Assembly: GCF_029266855.1 (NCBI RefSeq)
Contig: NZ_JAQSWB010000006.1
Span: 124,001-188,000 of the forward strand
Direction: 5' to 3'
Length of the DNA stretch: 64,000 bases
Origin: Fluviicola sp.
Lineage (GTDB): Bacteria > Bacteroidota > Bacteroidia > Flavobacteriales_D > Crocinitomicaceae
In this document: positions 35,665 to 44,421 of the stretch, in pieces
Layout: the number at the start of each line of letters is the position of its first letter
Numbering within the stretch: position 1 is the stretch's first letter
The notes under the pieces: generated by a model
What the model was told of the DNA's origin: nothing
The model's database searches: none
Seen by the model: the letters and a program-made list of their open reading frames with translations, nothing else
Program-made: the position numbers and the translations under genes

Positions 35665-36285
35665 ATGATTAATAACTCAAAAGAAGCAATCATTTTTGAT
35701 TTGGGGGGCGTTTTGTTGAATTTGGATTACGATTTAACAGAAAAGGCATTTATTTCTTTGGGAATGGCCAATTTCGGCGAATCTTATTCCCAGTTACAGC
35801 AAACCCATTTATTTGATCGTTTTGAAAGAGGCGAGGTTTCTTCTTTTCATTTTGTTAATCAGCTTTTGGATCGTTTACCTCCGGGGACAACAGCCAACCA
35901 GGTTGTTCATGCATGGGATGCAATGATTCTGGATTTTCCTCTGAAACGTTTGCAATTTTTGGAAGAGCTTTCTAAGAAATACCGCATATTTCTGCTGAGC
36001 AATACCAACGACCTGCATATTGATGCGGTGAGAAGATCCTTGAATAAGTCGGTTGGTCACCGGAATTTGGAACAGTATTTTGAGAAGACCTATTTCTCTT
36101 CCGCTATCGGAATGCGCAAACCGGATTCAAGCATATTTGAATTTGTGTGCTCGGAAAATAAACTTGATCCTGCGAAAACAGTCTTTATTGATGATAGTCC
36201 CCAACATGTGGAAGGAGCAAGATCAATTGGGATTGAGGCGATTCTTTTGGGTAAAAATCAGGAAATAAGCAGTCTTTTCGATTGA
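35665..36285 (+). CDS. HAD-superfamily hydrolase (subfamily IA, YihX-like)
   Basis: 206 aa. Motif I IIFDLGGVLLNL, with nucleophile D12 and Gly replacing the second Asp, as is normal in the DLGGVL group of sugar-phosphate and flavin-phosphate phosphatases. Motif II LLSNTN, motif III RKPD (the lysine of AIGMRKPDSSIF) and motif IV VFIDDSPQHVEGA are intact. Cap is the small C1 helical type. Acts in the cytoplasm on a phosphorylated metabolite that cannot be named. The stop is one base from the convergent gene at 36287. Confidence 0.85.
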   Translation: MINNSKEAIIFDLGGVLLNLDYDLTEKAFISLGMANFGESYSQLQQTHLFDRFERGEVSSFHFVNQLLDRLPPGTTANQVVHAWDAMILDFPLKRLQFLEELSKKYRIFLLSNTNDLHIDAVRRSLNKSVGHRNLEQYFEKTYFSSAIGMRKPDSSIFEFVCSENKLDPAKTVFIDDSPQHVEGARSIGIEAILLGKNQEISSLFD

Positions 36286-36286
36286 A

Positions 36287-36922
36287 TTAATCAGACTTAA
36301 GCCGAATGAAAATGGTCTCTTCCGTATTTCCAATCCCTTTAATGGAACTGTATTTTGCCTGAGACTTTATAAGCGCGGAAACTTTCTTAATCAATACTTC
36401 ATTTGAAGTTGTAGTACGTTCTCTAATAACTGCTGGAGCCCCAATGATTTCACCGTTTTTACCCACATTAACCCGGAAGGCGAGTGTGCAGGACTCTTTG
36501 GAATGGATCCCACTAACATCCAGGTCATTTATTAGGTGCCGATAATTATCAGTTCCCAATTGACTGCCTCCATCTCCTGAACCGTTTCCACCATCGTTGC
36601 TAAATGGATTATTTCTTGGTGCTTTCGGAAACTTGGGGGAAGGAGATTCTTGTTTGGATGCTTTGAAGCTTTCGACTTGGGCATTAAGAATTTCCAATTC
36701 CTTCGTTTTTTTGTCGAGGGCAGCTTGTTTGGTTTTCAATGCATTCTCTTTCTGCCGGATTTCGCTTGATAAGGAATCGTTGATGCGTTGCGTTTTTTCG
36801 AGTACCAGATTCATTGAGTCTAGACGTTGCTGATAGGATGCAACTTGGGCTTTTAAATCTTTTTTGGACTGACTGAAAGTGGTGCCGGTGATTAGCAATG
36901 AGAGAAAAAGTAGTGTTTTCAT
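36287..36922 (-). CDS. Secreted coiled-coil protein with TonB-C-like end
   Basis: 211 aa. Signal peptide ending TTFSQ. Residues 20-90 form a long coiled coil (QQRLDSMNLVLEKTQRINDS, then a run of K/E/L heptads). A Gly/Ser/Asn-rich linker follows (about 95-130), then a globular end with CTLAFRVNVGKNGEIIGAPAV and SQAKYSSIKG..GNTEETIFIRL, which resembles the TonB C-terminal/energy-transducer-like fold (VGKdGkI pattern). It could link an outer-membrane complex to the periplasm. The start is one base from the mce stop, so it is probably translated from the same transcript as mce. Confidence 0.65.
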   Translation of the reverse strand: MKTLLFLSLLITGTTFSQSKKDLKAQVASYQQRLDSMNLVLEKTQRINDSLSSEIRQKENALKTKQAALDKKTKELEILNAQVESFKASKQESPSPKFPKAPRNNPFSNDGGNGSGDGGSQLGTDNYRHLINDLDVSGIHSKESCTLAFRVNVGKNGEIIGAPAVIRERTTTSNEVLIKKVSALIKSQAKYSSIKGIGNTEETIFIRLKSD

Positions 36923-36923
36923 C

Positions 36924-37325
36924 TTATTTTTTTTCCTGGCATAATTCTACCAAAACTCCATTCGAAGATTTAGGATGAATAAACGCTACCAGTTTGTTAT
37001 CCGCCCCGTTTTTCGGTGCTTCGTTCAATAATTGAAATCCTTTCGCGGCCAGTTCGCTCATGGATTGCTGAATGTCCGTAACATCAAAGGCAATGTGATG
37101 AATTCCTTCACCCTTTTTTTCGATGAATTTGGCAATCGGGCTGTTTTCGTTGCTTGCTTCCAGCAGTTCGATTTTTGATTCACCTACCTGGAAGAAAGCC
37201 GTTTTCACTCCTTCACTTTCTACCGCTTCGGTTTTATAGCATTCCGTTCCAAGAAGTTCGGTATAGGTAAGAATTGCCTCATCCAGGTTTCTGACAGCAA
37301 TCCCGATGTGTTCGATTTTATTCAT
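36924..37325 (-). CDS. mce: Methylmalonyl-CoA epimerase
   Basis: 133 aa glyoxalase-fold (VOC) protein. The N-terminal HIGIAVRNLDEAI carries the first metal His, SKIELLE the middle Glu-containing strand, IHHIAFDVTDI the second His, and VLVELCQ the last Glu. KGEGIHHIAFDV and NGADNKLVAFIHPKSSNGVL are specific to the epimerase family. It interconverts (R)- and (S)-methylmalonyl-CoA between propionyl-CoA carboxylase and mutase. First gene on its strand; the secreted coiled-coil gene follows. Confidence 0.93.
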   Translation of the reverse strand: MNKIEHIGIAVRNLDEAILTYTELLGTECYKTEAVESEGVKTAFFQVGESKIELLEASNENSPIAKFIEKKGEGIHHIAFDVTDIQQSMSELAAKGFQLLNEAPKNGADNKLVAFIHPKSSNGVLVELCQEKK

Positions 37326-37329
37326 GTAC

Positions 37330-37337
37330 CAAAATTA
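37330..37337 (-). promoter_or_regulatory. Candidate -7 box of mce
   Basis: On the minus strand TAATTTTG (TAnnTTTG) ends 4 bases before the mce ATG. No convincing TTTG 17-23 bases upstream. Confidence 0.35.
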
Positions 37338-37481
37338 CGAATTCTCAATTACGAATTGTTTTGATACACGATTAATTACGACTTGTCTTTTTCTCCCACG
37401 GACGGGCACAGAAGTTTTTATGACATAGTTATCCGTGTTCTTGCGTGGGAAATAAATAATTTGCAGAATTGCAGAAATAAA

Positions 37482-37519
37482 AAAACCGGTCACTGAGCGA
37501 AGTCGAAGTGCCGGTTTTT
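37482..37519 (-). terminator. Terminator containing a Bacteroidetes-wide palindrome
   Basis: AAAAACCGG-t-CACT pairs with AGTG-CCGGTTTTT across a 12-base loop. The loop region CTGAGCGAAGTCGAAG is the kind of sequence that recurs as a hairpin in many Flavobacteria genomes (recollection, not a search). It lies 19 bases past the stop of the gene at 37538. Confidence 0.75.
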
Positions 37520-37537
37520 AATTATTTTTTCAGGGCT

Positions 37538-38344
37538 TTAACCTTTAAAGAATTTTTCGGTTTTATTGTCGAAGTTAATGTAGTAAGCTCCTTTCAACAA
37601 GTTAGAGCAAGGAACAGATGAACCGATCCCTTTCTTGACGATGTTTCCATATGCGTCATAGATTTCGTACTTCGTTTCGATAGGTTTTCCGGATGCGGTA
37701 AAATTAATCTGATCTTTTACCTTGACAGGATTCTTGACGACAATCGGAACAGAAGATGTGAACTTCACATCTTTAGAGTTTCTCTTAGCTCCGGAATGGT
37801 CGATCTGAACAACACGAACCGTATTCTCGCCCGAATGAGGTGCTACCAGGAATTCATAAGAATTTGTTCCGGGAGTCCCTTTTCCCTGAACTTCACCGAT
37901 TTTCACCCATTTGTTCCAGCGGTACTGTTCGATAATGAACGGAAGTTTTCCCTGTTCGTTCGTTGTCTTCCAGGTAAGCATTCCGTTATTCTGAATTTGA
38001 ATGTCCACAGTATTGAATGTACTGCGTGGAAGTAATACTTCCGGGTTCAAAATTTTTGGTTTACATCCGTCATTGTGTTCGATAACAATGAAAACGGGTT
38101 CACCGATTTCTATATTAAAAAGAGAAAAGTCGATTTCAAAAGCCGAGATAGCTGTTCCGCCGGGTAAGATATCGCCGTTTACAGTAACTTTCGTAGCACA
38201 AAAGCCAAAACCGTCTCCGTCTTCCGGATTCTGAACGTATAAATTTTTACCCTGATAACTTCCTTCAATAGAAAGAACCGCTGAGCTAGTAAAGCTTAGC
38301 AGTAATACGAAAGAGCACAGTAAGATTAATTTTATTTGTTTCAT
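37538..38344 (-). CDS. Secreted protein with a short T9SS-like C-terminus
   Basis: 268 aa. Signal peptide ending SSAVLS. The N-terminal half starts IEGSYQGKNLYVQNPEDGDG and reads as a beta-sandwich, with VFIVIEHNDGCKPKILNPEV and MLTWKTTNEQGKLPFIIEQY. That last pattern is like the fibronectin-type segments often preceding Bacteroidetes sorting domains. The end, YEIYDAYGNIVKKG..LKGAYYINFDNKTEKFFKG, mimics the type A CTD (DxxGxxVxxG, KGxYxI). Probably surface-exposed via T9SS, function unknown. Monocistronic with its own terminator. Confidence 0.7.
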   Translation of the reverse strand: MKQIKLILLCSFVLLLSFTSSAVLSIEGSYQGKNLYVQNPEDGDGFGFCATKVTVNGDILPGGTAISAFEIDFSLFNIEIGEPVFIVIEHNDGCKPKILNPEVLLPRSTFNTVDIQIQNNGMLTWKTTNEQGKLPFIIEQYRWNKWVKIGEVQGKGTPGTNSYEFLVAPHSGENTVRVVQIDHSGAKRNSKDVKFTSSVPIVVKNPVKVKDQINFTASGKPIETKYEIYDAYGNIVKKGIGSSVPCSNLLKGAYYINFDNKTEKFFKG

Positions 38345-38595
38345 TTTGTTAGTAGCTACACTAAAAACTGTGGCAAGTATAATAGCTATTTTTTACATTA
38401 CCAACATTTTAGACAACGAAATTACATTTTTTTTTGACTTAAACCACCTAATCGGTTTATTTATCCTGAAATAATGGTCATTCGTCGATTAAACCAACTA
38501 AAAACTTAACATTCGAGATACGAATATTTTGTTTTTTTAAGTTATTTTAGTAAAAAGATTTTCTATTCTTGTATTGATAAACGTATACTTCTGCT

Positions 38596-40314
38596 ATGAA
38601 ATTAGTTTCTGTATTTCTCCTTATTCTTATCCTTACAGCCTGCGGTTCAGACAAAAAACAATTTGAGTATGCCGGGGGCAGCTTTAAAATGGCATTAGAT
38701 AACACTCCGTCTACTTTTATCGCAAGAGAAGTAAATGATGTTTATTCTTTCGAATTGCTTTCACAGGTGATGGAAGGCTTGGTGAGCTTCAATGCCGATG
38801 ATCTTTCGCTTCAGCCGCAAATTGCTGAAAAGTGGGGTATTAGCAATGACGGAACTGTATTTACATTTACAATCAGGGACGATGTATACTTTCATGAGAA
38901 TCCGGTTTTCGAATCGAAGGAAGACCGAAAGCTGACAGTGGATGATGTACTTTTCACGTTTGAAAAAGCATGTAAACCAAATGCAGAGGGAAATCCTACG
39001 GCTGCTTATTTGTTCCTGCTTGCAAACCAGGTAAAAGGCGCGAAAGAATACTACGAAGGGAAAGCAAAATCAATTAGCGGAATAAAAATTAAGAAGAATC
39101 AGTTTGAAATTACACTCAATAATCCCGATCAAACTTACATCAATAAACTGGCGAACTTAAGTGCAAGCATTGTTTCCCGGAAAATAGTGGAGGCAGACAA
39201 AGAAACGGATGTCGTTGGAACAGGTCCTTTCTGTTTTACAAAACCAACGGAAGAAGAAACGTATGTTTTATTGAAGAACCAGGATTACTATATGGTTGAC
39301 AATAAAGGAAATGCATTGCCTTACCTGGATTCGGTTGTTTTCTATGTTCAGACAAGAAAGCTGGAACAACTGGAAATGTTCGAACAGGGAAAAACGCTTT
39401 TAATTTCGGGGTTACCAACTTCGCGGATCACTGAAATGCTGGAAGGGCGTATCTCGGATTTCAATGCTCAGCCGCCACTGAAAGAATTATATAATAATCC
39501 ATTATTGACGACACAATATTACTATTTCAATATGAACGATCCGCGTTTCAGGGATGTTCGTGTCAGAAAAGCATTTAATTATGCGATCGACAGAAAACGC
39601 CTGGCTGACAACGTGCTCCGGAACCAGTATTACGAGTATGGAATTTATGGGATCACACCACCGATCAACTCGGTATTCAAAGGGTATAATTTCTCTGAGA
39701 TCAAAAAATATGGTTACGATTACAATCCCGAACTGGCGAAGCAATTATTGGAGGAAGCAGGCTTCCCGGGCGGAAAAGGTTTCGGAAGTGTGGACCTGCG
39801 TTTGGACATTAGTGATCTGAATACAGCCGTAGCTGAAGAATTAGCAGACCAGATTTACCAGACGCTGGGGATCAATGTAAATATTGACGGTTCCAATTTC
39901 GAGCAAAGAAACGAAGATGGAAATATGGGAAGGGGAGATATGTTCCGCACTGCATGGGTAGCTGATTATTCCAGTCCGGAAACATTCCTTGGGAATTTCT
40001 ATGGAAAATTAGTACCGAAGGAGAAAGACATGCCTTCAAGCGGCAATCAATCCCGGTACATCAATCCTTTATTCGACAAATACTTTGAAATGGGACGTTC
40101 GGCAGATCAGAAGAGAAGATTGGAATTGTTCTCAAAGGCTGAAATTGAGTTGATGAAAGACCCACCGATCATTCCGCTCTGGTATGCAAATGATTTTACA
40201 TTGAGCTATTCCCGCGTGCGTAACCTGAAGAATAACCCGATGGAATTTTTGGATCTGCGCAGAGTGTACATCAAGGAATGGACTAAGGAAGAGTATTTGA
40301 AGTCTATCCAATAA
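38596..40314 (+). CDS. ABC-type solute-binding lipoprotein, family 5 (peptide/nickel)
   Basis: 572 aa. Lipobox LTAC (C17). The SBP_bac_5 fold is evident: LSQVMEGLVSFNADD and LQPQIAEKWGISNDGTVFTF at the N-terminus, LTVDDVLFTFEKA, NPDQTYINKL, the hinge strand FYVQTRKLEQLEMF, FRDVRVRKAFNYAIDR with ITPPINS, and PIIPLWYAND at the end. Such proteins bind oligopeptides or other small ligands for an ABC importer. No permease or ATPase gene follows; instead a TonB-dependent receptor does, which may pair with it. Starts after a 250-base intergenic region. Confidence 0.88.
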   Translation: MKLVSVFLLILILTACGSDKKQFEYAGGSFKMALDNTPSTFIAREVNDVYSFELLSQVMEGLVSFNADDLSLQPQIAEKWGISNDGTVFTFTIRDDVYFHENPVFESKEDRKLTVDDVLFTFEKACKPNAEGNPTAAYLFLLANQVKGAKEYYEGKAKSISGIKIKKNQFEITLNNPDQTYINKLANLSASIVSRKIVEADKETDVVGTGPFCFTKPTEEETYVLLKNQDYYMVDNKGNALPYLDSVVFYVQTRKLEQLEMFEQGKTLLISGLPTSRITEMLEGRISDFNAQPPLKELYNNPLLTTQYYYFNMNDPRFRDVRVRKAFNYAIDRKRLADNVLRNQYYEYGIYGITPPINSVFKGYNFSEIKKYGYDYNPELAKQLLEEAGFPGGKGFGSVDLRLDISDLNTAVAEELADQIYQTLGINVNIDGSNFEQRNEDGNMGRGDMFRTAWVADYSSPETFLGNFYGKLVPKEKDMPSSGNQSRYINPLFDKYFEMGRSADQKRRLELFSKAEIELMKDPPIIPLWYANDFTLSYSRVRNLKNNPMEFLDLRRVYIKEWTKEEYLKSIQ

Positions 40315-40344
40315 GTGTATATTTACGCCTGATATACTCAAAGA

Positions 40345-42795
40345 ATGAAAACTATCCTTACCGTATTGTTTTGCGCGTTTGTATCCCATTTGATTGCGCA
40401 GCCTACTCAAACTGTTCGTGGTACCGTTTTGGATTCCGAATCGGATTTCCCGGTTTTTGGTGCACAGGTCATTCTTACTCTTTCCGACAGTTCGAAATTA
40501 AAAGCCATGACCAATGACGATGGTGTTTTTGAGTTTTTGAATGTGCCTGTTGGGAAATACCCCTTGTTGATCAAGTCCTCCGTTTATGAAAACTACGCCA
40601 ACTCCGTAGAAGTAAATTCCGGGAGGCAAACAGTTCTGGAAATTAAGGTGAAAGAACGCATCAGCGAAGTAGAGGAAGTGGTTGTAACCGCTCAAAAACC
40701 CGGAGAAGTAAAAAATGAAATGGCAACTGTTTCCGCCCAGCAATTTTCAGTTGAAGAAACCGAACGTTATGCCGGGTCGCGGGGAGATCCTGCCCGGATG
40801 GCAAGTAATTTTGCGGGAGTCCAGGGTGCCGATGATTCCCGGAATGATATTGTAGTTCGTGGAAATTCCCCGCTTGGAATCGTTTATAAAGTGGAAGGAA
40901 TTGATATTCCGAATCCGTCACATTTTTCCGTTTCAGGAAGTTCCGGTGGACCAGTCTCTATTATCAATAACAAAAGTTTAGCGAATTCAGACTTCTTTAT
41001 GTCTGCCTTTCCTGCCGAGTATGGAAATTCTGTTTCGGGGATCTTCGATTTGAAGTTGCGTAACGGGAATTCAAAGCAGCACGAATTTACAGGCCAGTTC
41101 GGATTCCTGGGAACGGAAGTTTTAGCAGAAGGTCCTTTGAGTAAAAAATCAAATGCGAGTTATTTGATCATGGGCCGCTATTCTACTCTAAGCCTGTTCC
41201 AGTTTATGGGAATCCGTATCGGAACAGATGCCGTTCCGGTTTATGGAGACGGTGCTTTTAAATTCAATTTCCCCATGAAAAAAGGAGGTCAGCTTTCTCT
41301 TTGGGGAATGGGAGGGAAGAGCGACATCAAGATCCTGGTTTCCGAACAAACTGACTATACAAAGGAGCTTTACGGAGAAGGAGACCGCGATCAATATTTT
41401 GGAACCGGGATGGCTGTTGCCGGATTGACTTATAAGAAATCACTTTCCGAACGTACTTTCCTGACAACTACTTTCTCTGCAAGTATCGAAAACCAGCATT
41501 CGCACCACGACCTCTTGAACCGTTCATTGGACACAACTTATGAGGGAGGCGAGGCCAAGGTTCATATACGCGTGGACAGTATTTACCGGATTATGGGTTA
41601 CAATTTCGATATTTCGAAGTATTCGGGCATGTTCAGCATCAATCACAAAATTGGAAAGCAACACATCATTAAAACAGGGTTGAACGCAGATGTACTCACA
41701 TTCAATATGAGAGACAGCGTTTTGAATACTGCCGGAACACAATTTATCAATCGCTGGGATTACAAAGGGCAGGGAGGAATTTTAATTCAGCCTTTCTTCC
41801 AATGGAAATACCGGATTACGGAAACTATGGATTTTACTGCAGGTTTACATGCGCAGTATTATTCATTCAGCAATGCACTTAGCCCGGTTGAACCTCGTTT
41901 GGGATGGAAATGGGTGATGAAAGGAAATCAGAAATTATTCGCCGGAGCTGGATTGCATAGTCAAACCCAACCTTATTACACATACACTTATCATTTGGAC
42001 GATCCGTCCGGGAACAAGGTCTACCACAATAGGAAGATGGGTTTCACCAAATCGATGCATTCGGCTTTGGGCTATGAAAAGAATTTTAAAAAAGGATTCC
42101 AGTTCAAAACAGAAGTTTACTACCAATACCTGTATGAAGTTCCGGTAACGGTTCAGCCCTCATCCTTTTCCATGATCAACCAGGGAAGCGGATTTGCGCG
42201 TTTCTTCCCGGATACCCTGAAGAATACAGGAACAGGTGTGAATTACGGATTGGAATTGACCCTTCAAAAATTCTTCGACAAAAGCTTTTATATCCTGACA
42301 ACCGTTTCTATCTACGACAGCAAGTATAAAGGAAGTGACGGAATTGAGCGCAATACCAGCTACAATGGATTGTACACTGCGAATATCTTGTTTGGGAAAG
42401 AATTTCAACTTGGAAAAGGAAAGAAACACACAATCGGTTTGGGCGGAAAAATAACCGTTGCCGGCGGGAAGCGTTATGGCTACATCAATTTGCCGGAAAC
42501 AAGTGCCCAGAAAGAATTGATCTTCAGTGATTCCCTGTTCAATACCCGTCAGTTCAAAGATTACTTCCGTGCCGATTTGAAGATCAGCTGGAAGATGAAT
42601 GCACGCAAAGTTACGCACGAGATCGGTTTGGATTTGGTGAATATTCTAAACACGCGAAATATTTTAGGTTTGGCGTATGCGCCTGATTTAGCTGACCCGA
42701 GTAAGGAACCTTTGGCAGAGAAAACGCAATTGGGCTTCCTTCCGATCTTTTATTACCGGATAAGTTTTAAACTGGCAGGTGGAAAGAAAGAGTAA
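40345..42795 (+). CDS. TonB-dependent receptor with carboxypeptidase-regulatory-like N-domain
   Basis: 816 aa. Signal peptide ending LIAQ. Residues 20-105 are a CarboxypepD_reg-like domain (TVRGTVLDSESDFPVFGAQV, GVFEFLNVPVGKY). The plug follows, with EVVVTAQK (TonB-box-like), GDPARMASNFAGVQGADDSR, NDIVVRGNSPLGIVYKVEG and DIPNPSH. The remaining 550 residues form a 22-strand barrel, ending in FLPIFYYRISFKL. No SusD-like partner is adjacent, so it is not a classic polysaccharide locus. It lies 30 bases after the solute-binding lipoprotein, suggesting co-transcription and uptake of a peptide or metal-ligand type substrate. Confidence 0.88.
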   Translation: MKTILTVLFCAFVSHLIAQPTQTVRGTVLDSESDFPVFGAQVILTLSDSSKLKAMTNDDGVFEFLNVPVGKYPLLIKSSVYENYANSVEVNSGRQTVLEIKVKERISEVEEVVVTAQKPGEVKNEMATVSAQQFSVEETERYAGSRGDPARMASNFAGVQGADDSRNDIVVRGNSPLGIVYKVEGIDIPNPSHFSVSGSSGGPVSIINNKSLANSDFFMSAFPAEYGNSVSGIFDLKLRNGNSKQHEFTGQFGFLGTEVLAEGPLSKKSNASYLIMGRYSTLSLFQFMGIRIGTDAVPVYGDGAFKFNFPMKKGGQLSLWGMGGKSDIKILVSEQTDYTKELYGEGDRDQYFGTGMAVAGLTYKKSLSERTFLTTTFSASIENQHSHHDLLNRSLDTTYEGGEAKVHIRVDSIYRIMGYNFDISKYSGMFSINHKIGKQHIIKTGLNADVLTFNMRDSVLNTAGTQFINRWDYKGQGGILIQPFFQWKYRITETMDFTAGLHAQYYSFSNALSPVEPRLGWKWVMKGNQKLFAGAGLHSQTQPYYTYTYHLDDPSGNKVYHNRKMGFTKSMHSALGYEKNFKKGFQFKTEVYYQYLYEVPVTVQPSSFSMINQGSGFARFFPDTLKNTGTGVNYGLELTLQKFFDKSFYILTTVSIYDSKYKGSDGIERNTSYNGLYTANILFGKEFQLGKGKKHTIGLGGKITVAGGKRYGYINLPETSAQKELIFSDSLFNTRQFKDYFRADLKISWKMNARKVTHEIGLDLVNILNTRNILGLAYAPDLADPSKEPLAEKTQLGFLPIFYYRISFKLAGGKKE

Positions 42796-42806
42796 TTCAA
42801 AATTCA

Positions 42807-42826
42807 ATCCCGATAGCTATCGGGAT
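42807..42826. repeat. Perfect 20-bp palindrome (common Bacteroidetes interspersed motif)
   Basis: ATCCCGATAGCTATCGGGAT is fully self-complementary. I recall this TCCCGATAGCTATCGGGA motif as frequent between genes of Flavobacteria, but cannot check. A decayed copy (GATCCCTATAGTTATCGGAG) appears at 43781-43800. Confidence 0.75.
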
Positions 42827-42843
42827 ACGTCCAACTATCAAAA

Positions 42844-43587
42844 ATGAGTAGAAAAACGAAATGGTTTTACGGATTATTGGTTCTTGCACTGATCGTTTCC
42901 TGCAATAGTCCCAAGCAGCAGAAGAAGATCAATGATGGAAAACTCTTTGAGAAGCTCAAGGAACAAAAAGGTTATTTGAATGCCAAAGAACTGCAAAGAC
43001 TCGACAACAATTTTTCCTTAAAGGTTCTGGATAAATACGACTTTTCCGGTTACGACGAAGAAGATACACTAGCCTACTTTGTGAGATCGGGTGAGTATGT
43101 TTGGATTGCGAGCTGTTACCTGGGAGAAGATGACGATCCGAATCCTTTCTTTTGTCTGAAGGAGGAGAACGAACAACGATTCAAAATGATCCGGCAGGGA
43201 GTTATCCCGGCACTGAGCGGAGACTGCTCTTACGATTTGGAGAAATTAGTTGTTTTAGCCGGAAACTATGTACTCGTTTCACAGAAATTGAGTGGAAGCG
43301 GATATTGTGAGGATTCACCTTTGATTTTTACAGCCGGGGGAAAAGTAATTCGTAAAAGCGGCGATCCGTTTCATTTTGTATCCCGTGATTGCGGAGAAGG
43401 GATTGATCAGGTCATTTGTTTCAAAAGAGATTTTAATTACCGTGCTGAAAAAACAGATTTGGTAGTCCGGGTCAAAGAAAAACTGGTGGATGAGGAAACA
43501 GAGCAGGAAACTTCCGGAAGAAGCTTTGATTTGAGGTTTAAGATAAGGAACTATACGATCTCTTTCCAGGATACGCTTTTCAAGTAG
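42844..43587 (+). CDS. Lipoprotein, unknown function
   Basis: 247 aa. Lipobox LIVSC near residue 20 after a hydrophobic core. The mature protein is rich in Lys/Glu/Asp, with LDKYDFSGYDEEDTLAYFVR, a SCYLGEDDDPNPFFCLKEEN segment, and GDCSYDLEKLVVLAGNYVLV. Six or more cysteines may pair in the periplasm. No family recognised. It follows the TonB receptor with a palindrome in between, so co-transcription is uncertain. Confidence 0.65.
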   Translation: MSRKTKWFYGLLVLALIVSCNSPKQQKKINDGKLFEKLKEQKGYLNAKELQRLDNNFSLKVLDKYDFSGYDEEDTLAYFVRSGEYVWIASCYLGEDDDPNPFFCLKEENEQRFKMIRQGVIPALSGDCSYDLEKLVVLAGNYVLVSQKLSGSGYCEDSPLIFTAGGKVIRKSGDPFHFVSRDCGEGIDQVICFKRDFNYRAEKTDLVVRVKEKLVDEETEQETSGRSFDLRFKIRNYTISFQDTLFK

Positions 43588-43599
43588 ATATATATATTA

Positions 43600-43783
43600 T
43601 TTGCACCCAAACCTTTCTTAATAATACAAAAACATATTTACCGCAAATACGCAAATGTTTGAGGCGCTTACCAGTCGCCTCCCTTATAGACTAATAAGTT
43701 ATCGCTCATATAGTTCAAAAGCGAGTGCGGTAGCCGAGCCAATAATTTGTGCATTTGCGGGAGAAAAGAAGAGTGGGTGTGAT
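43600..43783. repeat. MITE-like palindromic element, copy A
   Basis: Nested inverted repeats: outer CACCCA (43605-43610) / TGGGTG (43774-43779); inner CCGCAAATACGCAAAT (43641-43656) against ATTTGTGCATTTGCGG (43745-43760), 14 of 16 paired; and a central hairpin GAGGCG-N9-CGCCTC (43661-43681). A second copy at 61494-61686 shares the 21-base centre and the GAGTGCGGTAGCCGAGCC block exactly. No coding potential; sits between two convergent genes. Confidence 0.75.
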
Positions 43784-43827
43784 CCCTATAGTTATCGGAG
43801 TGATCAATTCCTTAATCATATCCCTAC

Positions 43828-44418
43828 TTATTTCATCCGCAGCCAGCCCAAAATCCTGGAATGGTCGATTTCCCATAAGCCGTCATTCAATTCCAAATCG
43901 TATACGTCTCTCGGATGATCGGGATTTCCTGCATTTTGCTGAATGATCTCTACCTCATCGTCCGAAACCCTGGAAACGATCACAACATGTCCGTACTCAT
44001 TGGTCCAGGTTGCATCCATAATAATCAAATCGCCGACCTGAGGTTTTTTCCTGCTGGGATTGGTATATTGGATCAGGTCCCTGTCTGCGTTCAATTCCCC
44101 GTCTTCCAGGGCTTTATTAAAGAAGTCGATGGCATTCCCGTACGCATTCGGCATTTTGTGCTTGTAATGCTCGTAATAGTAGCGTTTAACAAATTCAACA
44201 CATTGGTATTTTAAACCGATATTGTATCCGTCAGGTGCTGTGTTCCTTCCGCTGACATTTCCCATTCCGCCATTGTAATAAACTATTACATGATTTAAAC
44301 TGTCCAAGCGTTCCCCAATCTCATACGTACGGCTTGGCTGGTCATTTTTCCGGTAAAGGAATAACACCACCGTACCCGTGGCGATAAGAATAAAGAAGAG
44401 CAGGAATATTTTTTTCAT
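43828..44418 (-). CDS. CHAP-domain peptidase/amidase, membrane-anchored
   Basis: 196 aa. One N-terminal membrane anchor (3-21). CHAP domain at about 55-190: KYQCVEFVKRYYYEH has the catalytic C73, NEYGHVVIVSRV the His144, and EIIQQNAGNPDHP the third, polar residue of the site. CHAP enzymes cleave amide bonds in peptidoglycan or glutathionylspermidine-type substrates. With no cell-wall-binding repeats and an anchor rather than a cleavable signal, wall remodelling is only one possibility. It follows the DUF1990 gene by 3 bases, so they are a pair. Confidence 0.85.
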   Translation of the reverse strand: MKKIFLLFFILIATGTVVLFLYRKNDQPSRTYEIGERLDSLNHVIVYYNGGMGNVSGRNTAPDGYNIGLKYQCVEFVKRYYYEHYKHKMPNAYGNAIDFFNKALEDGELNADRDLIQYTNPSRKKPQVGDLIIMDATWTNEYGHVVIVSRVSDDEVEIIQQNAGNPDHPRDVYDLELNDGLWEIDHSRILGWLRMK

Positions 44419-44421
44419 TGC

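Noticed and set aside
43723-43740. tRNA-like GAGTGCGGTAGCCGAGCC segment
   Set aside because: No cloverleaf can be drawn; it is part of the repeated element in both copies.
43655-43918. Plus-strand frame of 87 aa and its 65-aa neighbour
   Set aside because: It lies in the palindromic element and antisense to the CHAP amidase; no coding signature.
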